In this document: positions 23,206 to 31,600 of the stretch, in pieces
Layout: each line of letters opens with the position of its first letter
Numbering within the stretch: the stretch's first letter is position 1
DNA from: an uncultured Bacteroidaceae bacterium
Lineage (GTDB): Bacteria; Bacteroidota; Bacteroidia; Bacteroidales; Bacteroidaceae
Length of the DNA: 36,020 bases
NCBI GenBank assembly: GCA_905235305.1
Contig: CAJOLC010000025.1
Span: 1-36,020, forward strand
Direction: 5' to 3'
The notes under the pieces: model-generated
Database searches by the model: none
Told to the model about the DNA's origin: nothing
The model's input: the letters and a program-made list of their open reading frames with translations, nothing else
Program-made: the position numbers and the translations under genes

Positions 23206-25230
23206 TTAATTTATACGGGCAATCCTTAGGTTATCGAAATATGGCGTGCAGACACGACCTTTCTGCAAAGGAGCCAATAGTCCAGCCATACCCTTTGGAT
23301 AATGGTCGGATGTGAACGATAGGACAGGTTTGCCGTCAACAAATCCCGTCAACTGCTTTCCCTCGAACCGTAGTTTCAGGTTGTGCCACTTACAAGCCGA
23401 AATACCTTCTACTTTTGCAAAAGAAAGAGTATATTCGCCTCCCACCTCTACATCTTTACGGGCACGAATCAAAGCTTGCTGTTCCTTATCGCCGATAAGT
23501 TCTTTCTGGTTGAGTTTGCCGCAAGATAGGACAAGGGTGCAGTTGCCCTGATCATCGAGTTTCAGATAATATCCCTTGGCCCATATTCCATAACCAGAGC
23601 CAACATCACAAAGATGCCCCATCACTGCCGCTTCGTCGCCAGGATTCAGCCAAACATCGGCACTCACTTCATAATCTCGCCAAGCCGAATCGCCCAGAAT
23701 CGTGTAATGATGCCATTCTGGAGCCCAGCTTAGTGTATGTTCTCCAACAGTTTGGCGAATGCACTTACCTTTATGGTCTGGTCTTTCTGCAAGTTCGAAA
23801 CAGCCAATCAGGTCTGCCGTATAATGAGGGAGATAGCCGTAACTTGATGGAGGCAAATAACTCTCGAAATCGTCGAAATAAGGAAGGGGGAAAGGCTTGG
23901 ATGCAGGAATCTCCGCAAACGAACCTTTCTGCTGTCCAGTAAGGGTAGAAATGGAATAGACCGCATCTGGATGAAGTTTCAAGCTGAATGTACCTGCCTT
24001 TGGTTTAATGTCTTCAAGGCGGACAAATTGCTGATTCCTATTACTATACCATACACAAAGGTTGCCTTTCTTCAAGCCTTTTGCCACTTTGAACTTAACC
24101 TCTTGCTCACTCTTTGCGCCCTTGGTTTCGAGGATAACACTATAATCGCCCGTATCCGGATTGCGCAAGGTAACCATAGAACCACCGTCGTTCAGTTTCA
24201 TGCAACCATCGTCAACATAACGCCACCCGATCTGTGTGAACTGCCCATAATGAGCATAACCCCAAAGAGCCTCGCGCACTTCATAATTACCACTCCAGGG
24301 TTCTCGAGCAAGAAGCATCGCAGGATAATAGGAATACGGCTCAAGAGGATAGACGCCTGCTATGCCATACCAGTTGATGACTTTTGTTGCACCGCTGACG
24401 ATATAGTTCTCGTTGAAGCCCTTCACGATACTGATGAGTGCATCAAATCCTGGCAAATAGAAATGGTCCTCTGAATTCCAAATAGGTTTGCCCAGCTTTT
24501 CGCAAATAGCACGATGCTCTTTTGAGAGAGGAATCTCGCTGAAAGTGTGGGCACAAACGGCATCGAGAGCCGCAGCCAAAGCGGAATCCTTCTGCATATC
24601 CTTCAGGAAGTCCATCTTCCTGTCGCCCCAATTACCGAAACCATGAAGCTTCACATTCTCGAAGCCTCGTTCGTTCATGGCTCGACGTAGGTTCTTGGCG
24701 AAGTCGTAATTGTAGCCTTTCTCGTTGTGACAGCCAAGCGCATCCAACTCCAATCCGTGAACCTTTCGCAATCCTTGCATCCAAGAGATGTAATAGTCAA
24801 CCATATCTTCGCTCCAGAAATTGCCAACCCATGCTGGAGCGCTCCAAGAGGTGGCATCGAGCGAAAGACGGGGATTGGACTCCTTTGCTGCCTTCATTAC
24901 CCACCAAATGTAGCCACGCTCGAAGTTTGCATCGCCACGATAATGACTATGAGAAGGCATAGAGCCCTGAGTGGAATTGCCATCACCAGGAATCTCAACG
25001 AGCAAAGCGCTGATAGAAGCGCCGAACATAGGCTTGTAAACCATGTCGATGATTTGGCTGCGCTGAGGTTCCGGATAATCCTTCAACAAAACAGAAGTTG
25101 CGCCACCGCCGTCAACGACACCAATACCATCGAATTGTTTACCCGAAGAAGCGTCGCTCAATCGAATAGTCTGTGCCGGGAGGTTCAGCACGCCTATTGT
25201 AGCCAAGAAGCAGGAATACAGTATCTTCAT
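23206..25230 (-). CDS. Secreted GH59 (galactocerebrosidase-like) beta-galactosidase
   Basis: The protein has 674 residues with a signal peptide (about 1-19, ending LPAQ). The core matches glycoside hydrolase family 59: FDGIGVVDGGGATSVLLKDYPEPQRSQI at 33-60, then FGASISALLVEIPGDGNSTQGSMPSHSH. Acid/base Glu170 in CHNEKGYN and nucleophile Glu254 in WNSEDHF fit the human GALC pair in NER and SSED. A beta-sandwich and then a lectin-like C-terminal domain (about 440-674, FDDFESY ... FDNLRIARI) complete the GALC layout. GH59 removes galactose from galactosylceramide or related beta-galactosides. It lies 66 bases after DUF362 and 20 before yccF. It is not in a classic Sus-type locus. Confidence 0.87.
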   Translation of the reverse strand: MKILYSCFLATIGVLNLPAQTIRLSDASSGKQFDGIGVVDGGGATSVLLKDYPEPQRSQIIDMVYKPMFGASISALLVEIPGDGNSTQGSMPSHSHYRGDANFERGYIWWVMKAAKESNPRLSLDATSWSAPAWVGNFWSEDMVDYYISWMQGLRKVHGLELDALGCHNEKGYNYDFAKNLRRAMNERGFENVKLHGFGNWGDRKMDFLKDMQKDSALAAALDAVCAHTFSEIPLSKEHRAICEKLGKPIWNSEDHFYLPGFDALISIVKGFNENYIVSGATKVINWYGIAGVYPLEPYSYYPAMLLAREPWSGNYEVREALWGYAHYGQFTQIGWRYVDDGCMKLNDGGSMVTLRNPDTGDYSVILETKGAKSEQEVKFKVAKGLKKGNLCVWYSNRNQQFVRLEDIKPKAGTFSLKLHPDAVYSISTLTGQQKGSFAEIPASKPFPLPYFDDFESYLPPSSYGYLPHYTADLIGCFELAERPDHKGKCIRQTVGEHTLSWAPEWHHYTILGDSAWRDYEVSADVWLNPGDEAAVMGHLCDVGSGYGIWAKGYYLKLDDQGNCTLVLSCGKLNQKELIGDKEQQALIRARKDVEVGGEYTLSFAKVEGISACKWHNLKLRFEGKQLTGFVDGKPVLSFTSDHYPKGMAGLLAPLQKGRVCTPYFDNLRIARIN

Positions 25231-25296
25231 TATTCGTAAGGTTGTTGTCCATCGCGAGCCTTCGGGGGCACATTCTGTTCTTCATGTCGGTATAGA

Positions 25297-26304
25297 CTAC
25301 CTTGAGAAAGGCTTCAATCCCTTTGCAGCATCGGCAGCCGTGATACGTCTGCCTTCATTATCGAGGTCGATGAGGACATAACGATTGTTGCCCATTCCGA
25401 GTTCCTTCATGTAGGAGAGCTGGCGAAGTCCGTGACGCGTCTCGATGCGCTCCACCATATCGTGATGCTCCTCGGCAGTCATGGCGTAGATGATGTCCAC
25501 GCAAGCCTGGTCTATGGCAAGGATGTCGGTCGAGGAGAGGATGCCTACATCTGGCGTCACAACGGGTTCTGCCAATAAGCCTTCGCAGTCACAGGAGACC
25601 GACATATTGCGCATGACGTTGACGTAAGAGACGTGTTTCCCGAAGAAGTCGATGCTGGCTTTTGTGGATTCCGTCATGCGTTCCATGAACTCTTCCTCGA
25701 CAATAGACCATTGATCGTCGGAACCCTTTACGGTATGTATTATGGCTTTGCCGATTCGTCCGTCAGCGCATCCGATGCCGATATTCTTGTTCGAGCCGCC
25801 AAATCCTCCTGTCGTGTGACCTTTGAAGTGCGTCAGGGTCACCATTGCATCGTAGTTCAGCAGGTTCTTGCCTACATGCATTTCCTTGAACCACTTGCCT
25901 CCTTCGATGGGCAGAACTGCTGTGCCTTGCTCGTCGAGGATGTCGACGGGACAGAATGTCCAGCCATTCACCTTGAGCGTTTCGCGATGCTTCACTGTCG
26001 TGTCTCGGTCGCCTTCGTAGTAGGTATTAGTCTCGATGATGTTGGCTCCCTTCAAATCCTCTGCCATCAAGGCCTTCACCCATTCCCGAGGAATGATGTT
26101 CGGGCCGTTCTGTTCGCCTGTATGGAGCTTCACGCCCACTTTGCCGCAGATGTTTCCACAGACCTGCCTGTATGCCTGAATGAGCCCTTCGGCAGAGAGA
26201 TTCCGCGTGAAATAGACGACGGACTCGTTGCCGGTACGCTGTTCGTAAGGGACATATTTATTGCCGTCAGTGCCTGGTATCAGATTCTTTTCTATAATTT
26301 CCAT
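25297..26304 (-). CDS. DUF362 domain protein
   Basis: The protein has 335 residues and no signal peptide. It matches the DUF362 family: VGVKLHTGEQNGPNIIPREWV near residue 55, then NYDAMVTLTHFKGHTTGGFGGSNKNIGIGCADGRIGKAIIHT at about 149-190 and LAIDQACVDIIYAM towards the end. Members are often joined to ferredoxin domains; none is present here, and the cysteines (CADG, SCDCEG) are too few for a classic double cluster. The function is unknown. It follows the HerA-like gene by 8 bases and precedes GH59 by 66. Confidence 0.85.
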   Translation of the reverse strand: MEIIEKNLIPGTDGNKYVPYEQRTGNESVVYFTRNLSAEGLIQAYRQVCGNICGKVGVKLHTGEQNGPNIIPREWVKALMAEDLKGANIIETNTYYEGDRDTTVKHRETLKVNGWTFCPVDILDEQGTAVLPIEGGKWFKEMHVGKNLLNYDAMVTLTHFKGHTTGGFGGSNKNIGIGCADGRIGKAIIHTVKGSDDQWSIVEEEFMERMTESTKASIDFFGKHVSYVNVMRNMSVSCDCEGLLAEPVVTPDVGILSSTDILAIDQACVDIIYAMTAEEHHDMVERIETRHGLRQLSYMKELGMGNNRYVLIDLDNEGRRITAADAAKGLKPFSR

Positions 26305-26312
26305 ACTTTACC

Positions 26313-27884
26313 TTACTTAACGAGATTACCTAAGATGCTTCGGCCGAGCTCTCGAGTGGCGGTTCGTGTGGCGGTGCTGACTGTGCTCTTCGTTATCTTC
26401 TTGCCGAGGCTTTCCTTCGAACGGCTCTTTTTGCCAGTCACGGCATTGGCGGCATAGGTGCCGAGGGCTGCTGTCACGCTGGTGATGACGGCAGAGATGA
26501 TCTTTGCCACGATGCCTTTCTTCTTCTTGCCTTTTGACTTTGTTTCCTCCTTTTGGTTCTTATTTTCCTGCTCTTCCACCTCGCGGGCTTCCTGCTTTTC
26601 GCTTTCTGCCAGAAGGACTTCGAAGGCACTCTCGCGGTCAATCATTGTGTCGTAGCGACCGAAGATGCGCGATGTCTTGATGATTTGGTCACGCTGCTGC
26701 TCCGTGATTGCGCCGATTTGGCTGAGCGGGAAGAGTATTTTGGCGCGTTCCACGACGGAGGGCGTGCCCTTCTCATCAAGGAAGGAGACGACGGCTTCGC
26801 CAGTAGCGAGCTCCTTGATGGCTGCCTCCGTGTCGAGTTCCGGATTGGCTCGGAAGGTCTTGGCTGCTGCCTTGAGCTTCTCGAGTTCCTTGGGCGTGAA
26901 GGCACGGAGTGCATGTTGTACGCGGTTGCCCAGCTGTGCGAGGACTGAATCGGGGATGTCCGTCGGGTTCTGCGTCACGAAGTATACGCCCACGCCCTTG
27001 CTTCGGATGAGTCGCACCACCTGTTCTATCTTGTCCACCAAGCTGCGAGACGTGTCGGCGAAAAGCGTGTGGGCTTCGTCGAAGAAGAAGACGAGTCGCG
27101 GCAGGTCCTGGTCGCCAACCTCCGGCAAACGCGTGTAGAGGTCGGAGAGGAGCCAGAGGAGGAAGGTGGAATAGAGCTTCGGGTTGAGCATCAACTTGTC
27201 GGCCGCCAGCACATTCATCATGCCTCGTCCGTCGGCGCTGCACTGCAGGAGGTCCATGATATCGAAGGCCGGCTCGCCGAAGAACTTGTCGGCTCCCTGG
27301 TTCTCCAGTGCGAGCAGAGCCCGCTGAATAGCCCCCACGCTGGCGCTCGACACGCTGCCGTAGGTCCTCGTCAGTTCCTTTGCATGGTCGGCAATGTAGG
27401 TGAGCATCGAACGCAGGTCTTTGAGATCGAGCAGGAGAAGGCCTCTCTCGTCGGCAACCTTGAAGAGGATGGTCATGACGCCAGCCTGCACCTCGTTCAG
27501 CTCCATAAGTCTCGACATCAGGACGGGGCCCATGTTCGATATCGTAGTACGCATGGGATGCCCTTGCTCGCCAAAGACATCGTAGAAGCATACGGGACTG
27601 CCATGGAACTGAGGGTTCTCGATGCCGAACTCCTGGCAGCGTTTCTCGATGAAGGAGGACATTTGTCCGGTCTGCGAGATGCCCGAGAGGTCGCCCTTCA
27701 TGTCGGCCATGAAGCAAGGCACACCGGCCTGCGAGAATGTCTCTGCCAGCACTTGCAGAGTAACGGTTTTGCCTGTACCCGTCGCACCGGCAATAAGTCC
27801 GTGACGGTTCGCCATCCTGCCATTGATGCAGATTGGGCCTTTTTGTCCGTGAGCCACATATAAACGCCTGTCTTCTGTTAGCAT
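26313..27884 (-). CDS. HerA-like / DUF853 ATPase
   Basis: The protein has 523 residues. A RecA-type ATPase of the HerA/FtsK group: Walker A GATGTGKT at 33-40, Walker [14 protein letters not shown], and a later [40 protein letters not shown] region with the arginine-finger neighbourhood. Residues about 415-523 are rich in Lys, Glu and Gln ([20 protein letters not shown]), then a basic, hydrophobic-patterned tail. DUF853 (YjgR-type) proteins are cytosolic ATPases of unknown substrate, thought to act on DNA or as stress factors. No NurA nuclease gene lies nearby. It probably leads the four-gene minus-strand group ending in yccF. Confidence 0.88.
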   Translation of the reverse strand: MLTEDRRLYVAHGQKGPICINGRMANRHGLIAGATGTGKTVTLQVLAETFSQAGVPCFMADMKGDLSGISQTGQMSSFIEKRCQEFGIENPQFHGSPVCFYDVFGEQGHPMRTTISNMGPVLMSRLMELNEVQAGVMTILFKVADERGLLLLDLKDLRSMLTYIADHAKELTRTYGSVSSASVGAIQRALLALENQGADKFFGEPAFDIMDLLQCSADGRGMMNVLAADKLMLNPKLYSTFLLWLLSDLYTRLPEVGDQDLPRLVFFFDEAHTLFADTSRSLVDKIEQVVRLIRSKGVGVYFVTQNPTDIPDSVLAQLGNRVQHALRAFTPKELEKLKAAAKTFRANPELDTEAAIKELATGEAVVSFLDEKGTPSVVERAKILFPLSQIGAITEQQRDQIIKTSRIFGRYDTMIDRESAFEVLLAESEKQEAREVEEQENKNQKEETKSKGKKKKGIVAKIISAVITSVTAALGTYAANAVTGKKSRSKESLGKKITKSTVSTATRTATRELGRSILGNLVK

Positions 27885-27928
27885 AGTTCTACTGATTTTA
27901 GATGGTTATGTTATAAAAATTTCTGCCA

Positions 27929-27936
27929 CAAAGATA
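27929..27936 (-). promoter_or_regulatory. -7 box TATCTTTG of the HerA-like operon
   Basis: On the minus strand TATCTTTG lies 44 bases before the HerA-like start. No clear -33 TTTG is seen. Confidence 0.55.
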
Positions 27937-28065
27937 CGAAGAAAAATTGAGAAGATGAAGGAAAAGGGCAATAAAAAACATCTGCCGCCACACTCCATGC
28001 CCATTTCCTCATGGCGGACAGGACACACGGCTTGGCAAAAATGGATGAAAGCCCTTGCATTCGAG

Positions 28066-28424
28066 CTGAAAAATACTTTACAAAATTACGCCGCGCAAAG
28101 TGCCGCCTGACGTCATGCATTAGGGTATGTGCTTCGACGCAATACGTTGAATTGGTCAACACAATATAATGCGTTGGCAAACATACCCTATTGGATTGAC
28201 CGTCGCACTACGCCGATTTCAGTCGCAAAATACGCCGATGTTTGCAACGCGCCGTTCTGCATCGACACTTTCTTAACATTACCTCGAAAATTGCCGCCTG
28301 CTAACCTATTGATTATCAAGTGGGATTAAATCTGAGCCATTTTCTTGCATCGTGTGGCGCAAAGTGCCGCCCGAGCAGAAAAACGCCGTCAAAACGCGTC
28401 GGAAATGGAAAAATCTTTACAAAA
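28066..28424 (+). repeat. Diverged ~359-bp intergenic element, copy 2 (plus orientation)
   Basis: Aligns without gaps to the reverse complement of 18594-18952, about 61% identical. Its ends are direct repeats of each other (GAAAAATACTTTACAAAA near 28068, GAAAAATCTTTACAAAA near 28408). The 15-mer GCGCAAAGTGCCGCC occurs twice inside it, at 28093-28107 and 28357-28371. It fills the middle of the roughly 700-base gap between the HerA-like and DUF4491 genes. In-frame stops interrupt the one frame that resembles copy 1 at the amino-acid level. Confidence 0.7.
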
Positions 28425-28549
28425 CAACAACATTTCCATGGAAAGCCCGAAGCAGGTTTCCACCCGACTCTTCCAGAAGAAAACATGCCGGAAGCACTCT
28501 GCCGACAAATAATACTCCGCCTTTTGCCCCTTATTCCATAATTTATTCG

Positions 28550-28557
28550 TACCTTTG
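28550..28557 (+). promoter_or_regulatory. -7 box TACCTTTG of the DUF4491 gene
   Basis: Exact consensus, 26 bases before the ATG. A TTTG at 28523-28526 is 23 bases upstream, slightly far for a -33 box. Confidence 0.65.
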
Positions 28558-28583
28558 CAGCCCGAAGAAGCAAGACACGCATT

Positions 28584-28892
28584 ATGTACCTCACAGGCAT
28601 TTCCATTGCAGCGATGACCTTTCTCACCATCGGCATCTGGCATCCCATCGTAATAAAGACAGAATATCACTGGGGCACCCGCCCGTGGATTCTATACCTC
28701 ATCGTCGGCATCGCCTGCATCCTGGCAGCACTCTTCACCGCCAATGTCTATCTCTCATCGTTCCTCGGAGTGTTCGGAGCATCGGCACTTTGGGGCATCA
28801 AGGAGCTTTTCGAGCAAGTGAAACGCGTGGAGAAAGGCTGGTTCCCAGGAAATCCCAAACGGCAGAAGCAACCCAAGGCAAAGGAATCATAG
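28584..28892 (+). CDS. DUF4491 family membrane protein
   Basis: The protein has 102 residues with three hydrophobic segments (about 3-20, 35-52 and 55-72). It matches DUF4491, a small Bacteroidetes- and Firmicutes-rich family: IGIWHPIVIKTEYHWGTRPWI at 17-37 and SALWGIKELFEQVKRVEKGWFPGNPKR at 67-93. The C-terminus is basic and cytoplasmic. No function is established. It is a single-gene unit with its own promoter; the 150 bases after it, up to the rpsF promoter, show no further gene. Confidence 0.87.
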   Translation: MYLTGISIAAMTFLTIGIWHPIVIKTEYHWGTRPWILYLIVGIACILAALFTANVYLSSFLGVFGASALWGIKELFEQVKRVEKGWFPGNPKRQKQPKAKES

Positions 28893-29022
28893 TGCCCCGT
28901 CGCATGGACAAGGCCACGGGAGGCCGCAACGCCCCCTGGCTCATCAAGGCCGCCATAGCCCCTTGCAACCCCACGAACTCTGCCACTTTTCATCCCGCAG
29001 AGTAAAATAATTCCCCGAAAAA

Positions 29023-29054
29023 CTTGCCAGATTCGGAAAAAAGCCGTACCTTTG
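29023..29054 (+). promoter_or_regulatory. Promoter of the rpsF-rpsR-rplI operon
   Basis: CTTG (29023-29026) and TACCTTTG (29047-29054) are 20 bases apart. The leader to the rpsF ATG is about 40 bases and A/T-rich; no S6-S18 leader motif is recognised. Confidence 0.7.
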
Positions 29055-29100
29055 CCGCGCTTTTAAGCATAAACATAATTAATTACTTATTTAACGTATT

Positions 29101-29448
29101 ATGAACCAATACGAAACCGTTTTCATTTTGACTCCCGTTTTGTCTGATGATCAGATGAAGGAAACGGTAGAGAAATTCAAGGGCATCCTCACCGAAGCTG
29201 GTGCAGAAATCATCAGCGAAGAGAATTGGGGCCTGAAGAAACTCGCCTATCCCATCGACAAGAAGACAACAGGATTCTACGAGCTCATTGAGTTCAATGC
29301 AGCTCCCGAGACCATCAAGACTCTCGAGACACAGTATCGCCGCGACGAAAAAGTGCTCCGCTACCTTACCGTCAAGCTGGAGAAGTACGCCGCTGAATAC
29401 GCAGCCAAGAGAAGAGGTAACAAACAAACTAAAGAGCAGGAGGCATAA
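29101..29448 (+). CDS. rpsF: 30S ribosomal protein S6
   Basis: The protein has 115 residues: [20 protein letters not shown], then [24 protein letters not shown] and [13 protein letters not shown] are classic S6. The C-terminal 20 residues are charged ([15 protein letters not shown]). S6 pairs with S18 on the 30S platform. It is the first gene of the S6-S18-L9 operon, three bases before rpsR. Confidence 0.97.
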   Translation: MNQYETVFILTPVLSDDQMKETVEKFKGILTEAGAEIISEENWGLKKLAYPIDKKTTGFYELIEFNAAPETIKTLETQYRRDEKVLRYLTVKLEKYAAEYAAKRRGNKQTKEQEA

Positions 29449-29451
29449 CAC

Positions 29452-29718
29452 ATGGCACAACAATCAGAAATCCGCTACTTGACCGCTCCCGCTATTGATG
29501 TCAAGAAGAAGAAGTACTGCCGTTTCAAGAAGAGCGGCATCAAGTACATTGACTACAAGGACCCCGAATTCCTGAAGAAGTTCCTCAACGAACAGGGCAA
29601 GATTCTCCCTCGCCGCATCACAGGCACTTCCCTCAAGTATCAGCGTCGTGTCGCCCAGGCCGTTAAGCGCGCCCGCCACCTCGCCCTGCTGCCTTTCGTA
29701 ACCGATTTGATGAAGTAA
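29452..29718 (+). CDS. rpsR: 30S ribosomal protein S18
   Basis: The protein has 88 residues: [65 protein letters not shown] is the full S18 core. It binds 16S rRNA together with S6. Only one cysteine of the zinc-type set is present (YCRF), so this is the zinc-free form. It lies between rpsF and rplI, 16 bases before the latter. Confidence 0.97.
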   Translation: MAQQSEIRYLTAPAIDVKKKKYCRFKKSGIKYIDYKDPEFLKKFLNEQGKILPRRITGTSLKYQRRVAQAVKRARHLALLPFVTDLMK

Positions 29719-29734
29719 AGTAAGGAGGAAGATT

Positions 29735-30316
29735 ATGGAAATTATACTGAAAGAAGACGTAATCGGACTCGGTTACAAGAACGACATCGTGAACGTTAAG
29801 TCTGGCTATGGACGTAACTATCTGATTCCACAAGGCAAGGGCGTCATCGCCAGCGAAAGCGCAAAGAAAGTCCTCGCCGAGGAACTTAAGCAGAAAGCAA
29901 TCAAGCTCGCTAAGATTAAAGCAGAGGCAGAAGCACTCGCAGAGAAGCTGAATGCAGTAAGCCTTAACTTCAGCGCTAAGGCAAGCAGCACAGGCGTCAT
30001 CTATGGCAGCGTCGGCAGTCTGCAGATTGCAGCCGAACTGCAAAAGCTCGGCTTCGACATTGATCGCAAGATTATCGCCGTCAAGGATGTTAAGGCCGCA
30101 GGCGAATATGTTGCAGTCATAAAGCTTCACAAGGAAGTAGCTGCACAGGTTCCCTTCACCGTAACAGCAGAGATGGACAAGCCTGAGACTCCTGCCGAAG
30201 AAGCTCCCGCAGAAAGGAAGCCCAGAAAGGAAAGAAAAGAAGAGGCTCCCCTCGCAGAAGAGACTCCCGTAGAGGAGGCCGAGGCTCCAGCAGAAGAGGA
30301 GAAGACTGAAGAGTAA
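29735..30316 (+). CDS. rplI: 50S ribosomal protein L9 with long acidic tail
   Basis: The protein has 193 residues, against about 150 for most L9. The N-terminal domain (MEIILKEDVIGLGYKNDIVNVKSGYGRNYLIPQGKGVIA) is standard, and the helix and C-terminal domain run to about residue 149. The extra 44 residues are rich in Glu, Pro and Ala (PAEEAPAERKPRKERKEE, then TPVEEAEAPAEEEKTEE). L9 binds 23S rRNA near the L1 stalk and affects frame maintenance. A strong hairpin follows the gene. Confidence 0.95.
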   Translation: MEIILKEDVIGLGYKNDIVNVKSGYGRNYLIPQGKGVIASESAKKVLAEELKQKAIKLAKIKAEAEALAEKLNAVSLNFSAKASSTGVIYGSVGSLQIAAELQKLGFDIDRKIIAVKDVKAAGEYVAVIKLHKEVAAQVPFTVTAEMDKPETPAEEAPAERKPRKERKEEAPLAEETPVEEAEAPAEEEKTEE

Positions 30317-30336
30317 ATTATACTTCATATGCGAAG

Positions 30337-30373
30337 CAAAGGGGCACGGCCATAAAAAGCCTGTGCCCCTTTG
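30337..30373 (+). terminator. Hairpin ending the rpsF operon
   Basis: CAAAGGGGCAC (30337-30347) and GTGCCCCTTTG (30363-30373) give a perfect 11-bp stem with a further GGC/GCC pairing inside. The T-run is missing, so it could be a processing end or a two-way terminator. Confidence 0.65.
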
Positions 30374-30377
30374 TGCC

Positions 30378-30405
30378 ATTAAAGATTAAATATAAAGAAT
30401 AGAGT
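30378..30405. repeat. Heptamer-period repeat, four units
   Basis: ATTAAAG, ATTAAAT, ATAAAGA and ATAGAGT in 7-base register follow the rplI hairpin. No TAnnTTTG promoter is found between here and the next start. Confidence 0.45.
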
Positions 30406-30477
30406 TTCGGGAATAGGAATTACTGATTAACGGACAACGCCTCCCCTTAAACTCTTAACCCAAAAAACAGAAGCACG

Positions 30478-31587
30478 GTGAGCATCATTAAATGTCCTGA
30501 ATGTCGTGGTCAAGTCTCCACAATGGCTGGCACTTGTCCGCACTGCGGCACAAACATCTCTGGCAACCTGCGGCAATGCCCCAATTGCAACAGCTACTGT
30601 CTCCTGGCTCAAGACAAATGTCCTGAATGCGGAACAAGCCTGGAACCAATTGTAACGAAGCAAGAGCCTCAGCAAAAGACAGCAGAGCCTCAGGCAAAGA
30701 CGGCCGAAAAGAAAAAGAAAGAACCTCGCCGATCTAAAGGGCCTGCCATTATTGCCACAGTCATCTGCCTCATCCTGCTCTGCACAGGCTACTACTTCTA
30801 CAACCAGCACCGTATGGAACAAAAGGAACAAGAAGACTACGAACGCCTGGAAGGCATCACCAATCCAGAGTTCTATCAACAGTTCCTCATTGACTACCCT
30901 GACAGCAAGCACTTCGATGAAATCAACGAACGAATGCATGTTCTTCAGGCAGAAGCAGACGACTGGAAGCAACTCCTGAAAGGCATCAATCGTTCCAACA
31001 TCTCCCGTTTCATGCAAAAGCATCCCAACTCCCTTCGCGGACGAGCCTTGGAGGATATGCTCGATTCTATTGATTGGCAGGAAGCCCAAGCCATCGGAAA
31101 CGAAGAAGCCATCACAGATTACCTGACGAAGCACCCTTCAGGACGATTTGTAGACGACGCTTCAGAGGTGAAGAACAATCTGCTCCTCTCGAAAGTGACG
31201 CCAGAAGAGAGAGCCATGATTCGTGGCACGCTCGAGAGTTTCTTCTCGAAAGCCATCGCAAATCAAGACATCGACGCTGCCAAAGCAGCCATTCCAGATA
31301 CGATGGTCAACTTCTGTGGAAAGGAAAATGCCGACGCGGAGGCTATCATCGAATATGCAAAAGAGAAGATAGCCAACGATGTCATCGGACTACATTATGC
31401 TATCGGACAGAAGATGGACGTTCGCAAAGAAACACTTCCCGACGGCAACACCGGCTTCGCTGTAGAGGTGAACCTGCAAGAGACAATCAGTCGAAGCGAC
31501 ACTAACCAGCCCTCGTCGAACATCTATCACGTCAACGCCCTTATCAATTCAGAGCAAAAGCTCGTGCGCATGAACATTACTAAATAA
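30478..31587 (+). CDS. Double zinc-ribbon, single-pass membrane protein
   Basis: The protein has 369 residues and starts with GTG, directly followed by the first zinc ribbon. Cysteines C6, C9, C20, C23 and C34, C37, C48, C51 form two ribbons. A Lys/Gln-rich linker (about 55-88) precedes one membrane segment (about 89-107, AIIATVICLILLCTGYYFY). The rest (about 110-369) is probably periplasmic, with two repeated short motifs (INPEFYQQFLIDYPDSK-like and EEAITDYLTKHPSGRF) and an NTF2-like end. The role is unknown; cytoplasmic ribbons joined to an outer domain suggest sensing or assembly. It lies 13 bases before the AICAR formyltransferase gene, so they are probably co-transcribed. The frame is open only back to 30451, so no upstream ATG is available. 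Confidence 0.82.
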   Translation: MSIIKCPECRGQVSTMAGTCPHCGTNISGNLRQCPNCNSYCLLAQDKCPECGTSLEPIVTKQEPQQKTAEPQAKTAEKKKKEPRRSKGPAIIATVICLILLCTGYYFYNQHRMEQKEQEDYERLEGITNPEFYQQFLIDYPDSKHFDEINERMHVLQAEADDWKQLLKGINRSNISRFMQKHPNSLRGRALEDMLDSIDWQEAQAIGNEEAITDYLTKHPSGRFVDDASEVKNNLLLSKVTPEERAMIRGTLESFFSKAIANQDIDAAKAAIPDTMVNFCGKENADAEAIIEYAKEKIANDVIGLHYAIGQKMDVRKETLPDGNTGFAVEVNLQETISRSDTNQPSSNIYHVNALINSEQKLVRMNITK

Positions 31588-31600
31588 TATAACACGCAAT

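Noticed and set aside
26313-27884. HerA-NurA DNA-end processing or an anti-phage system
   Set aside because: The ATPase is of the DUF853/YjgR type, and neither neighbour is a nuclease or a known defence protein.
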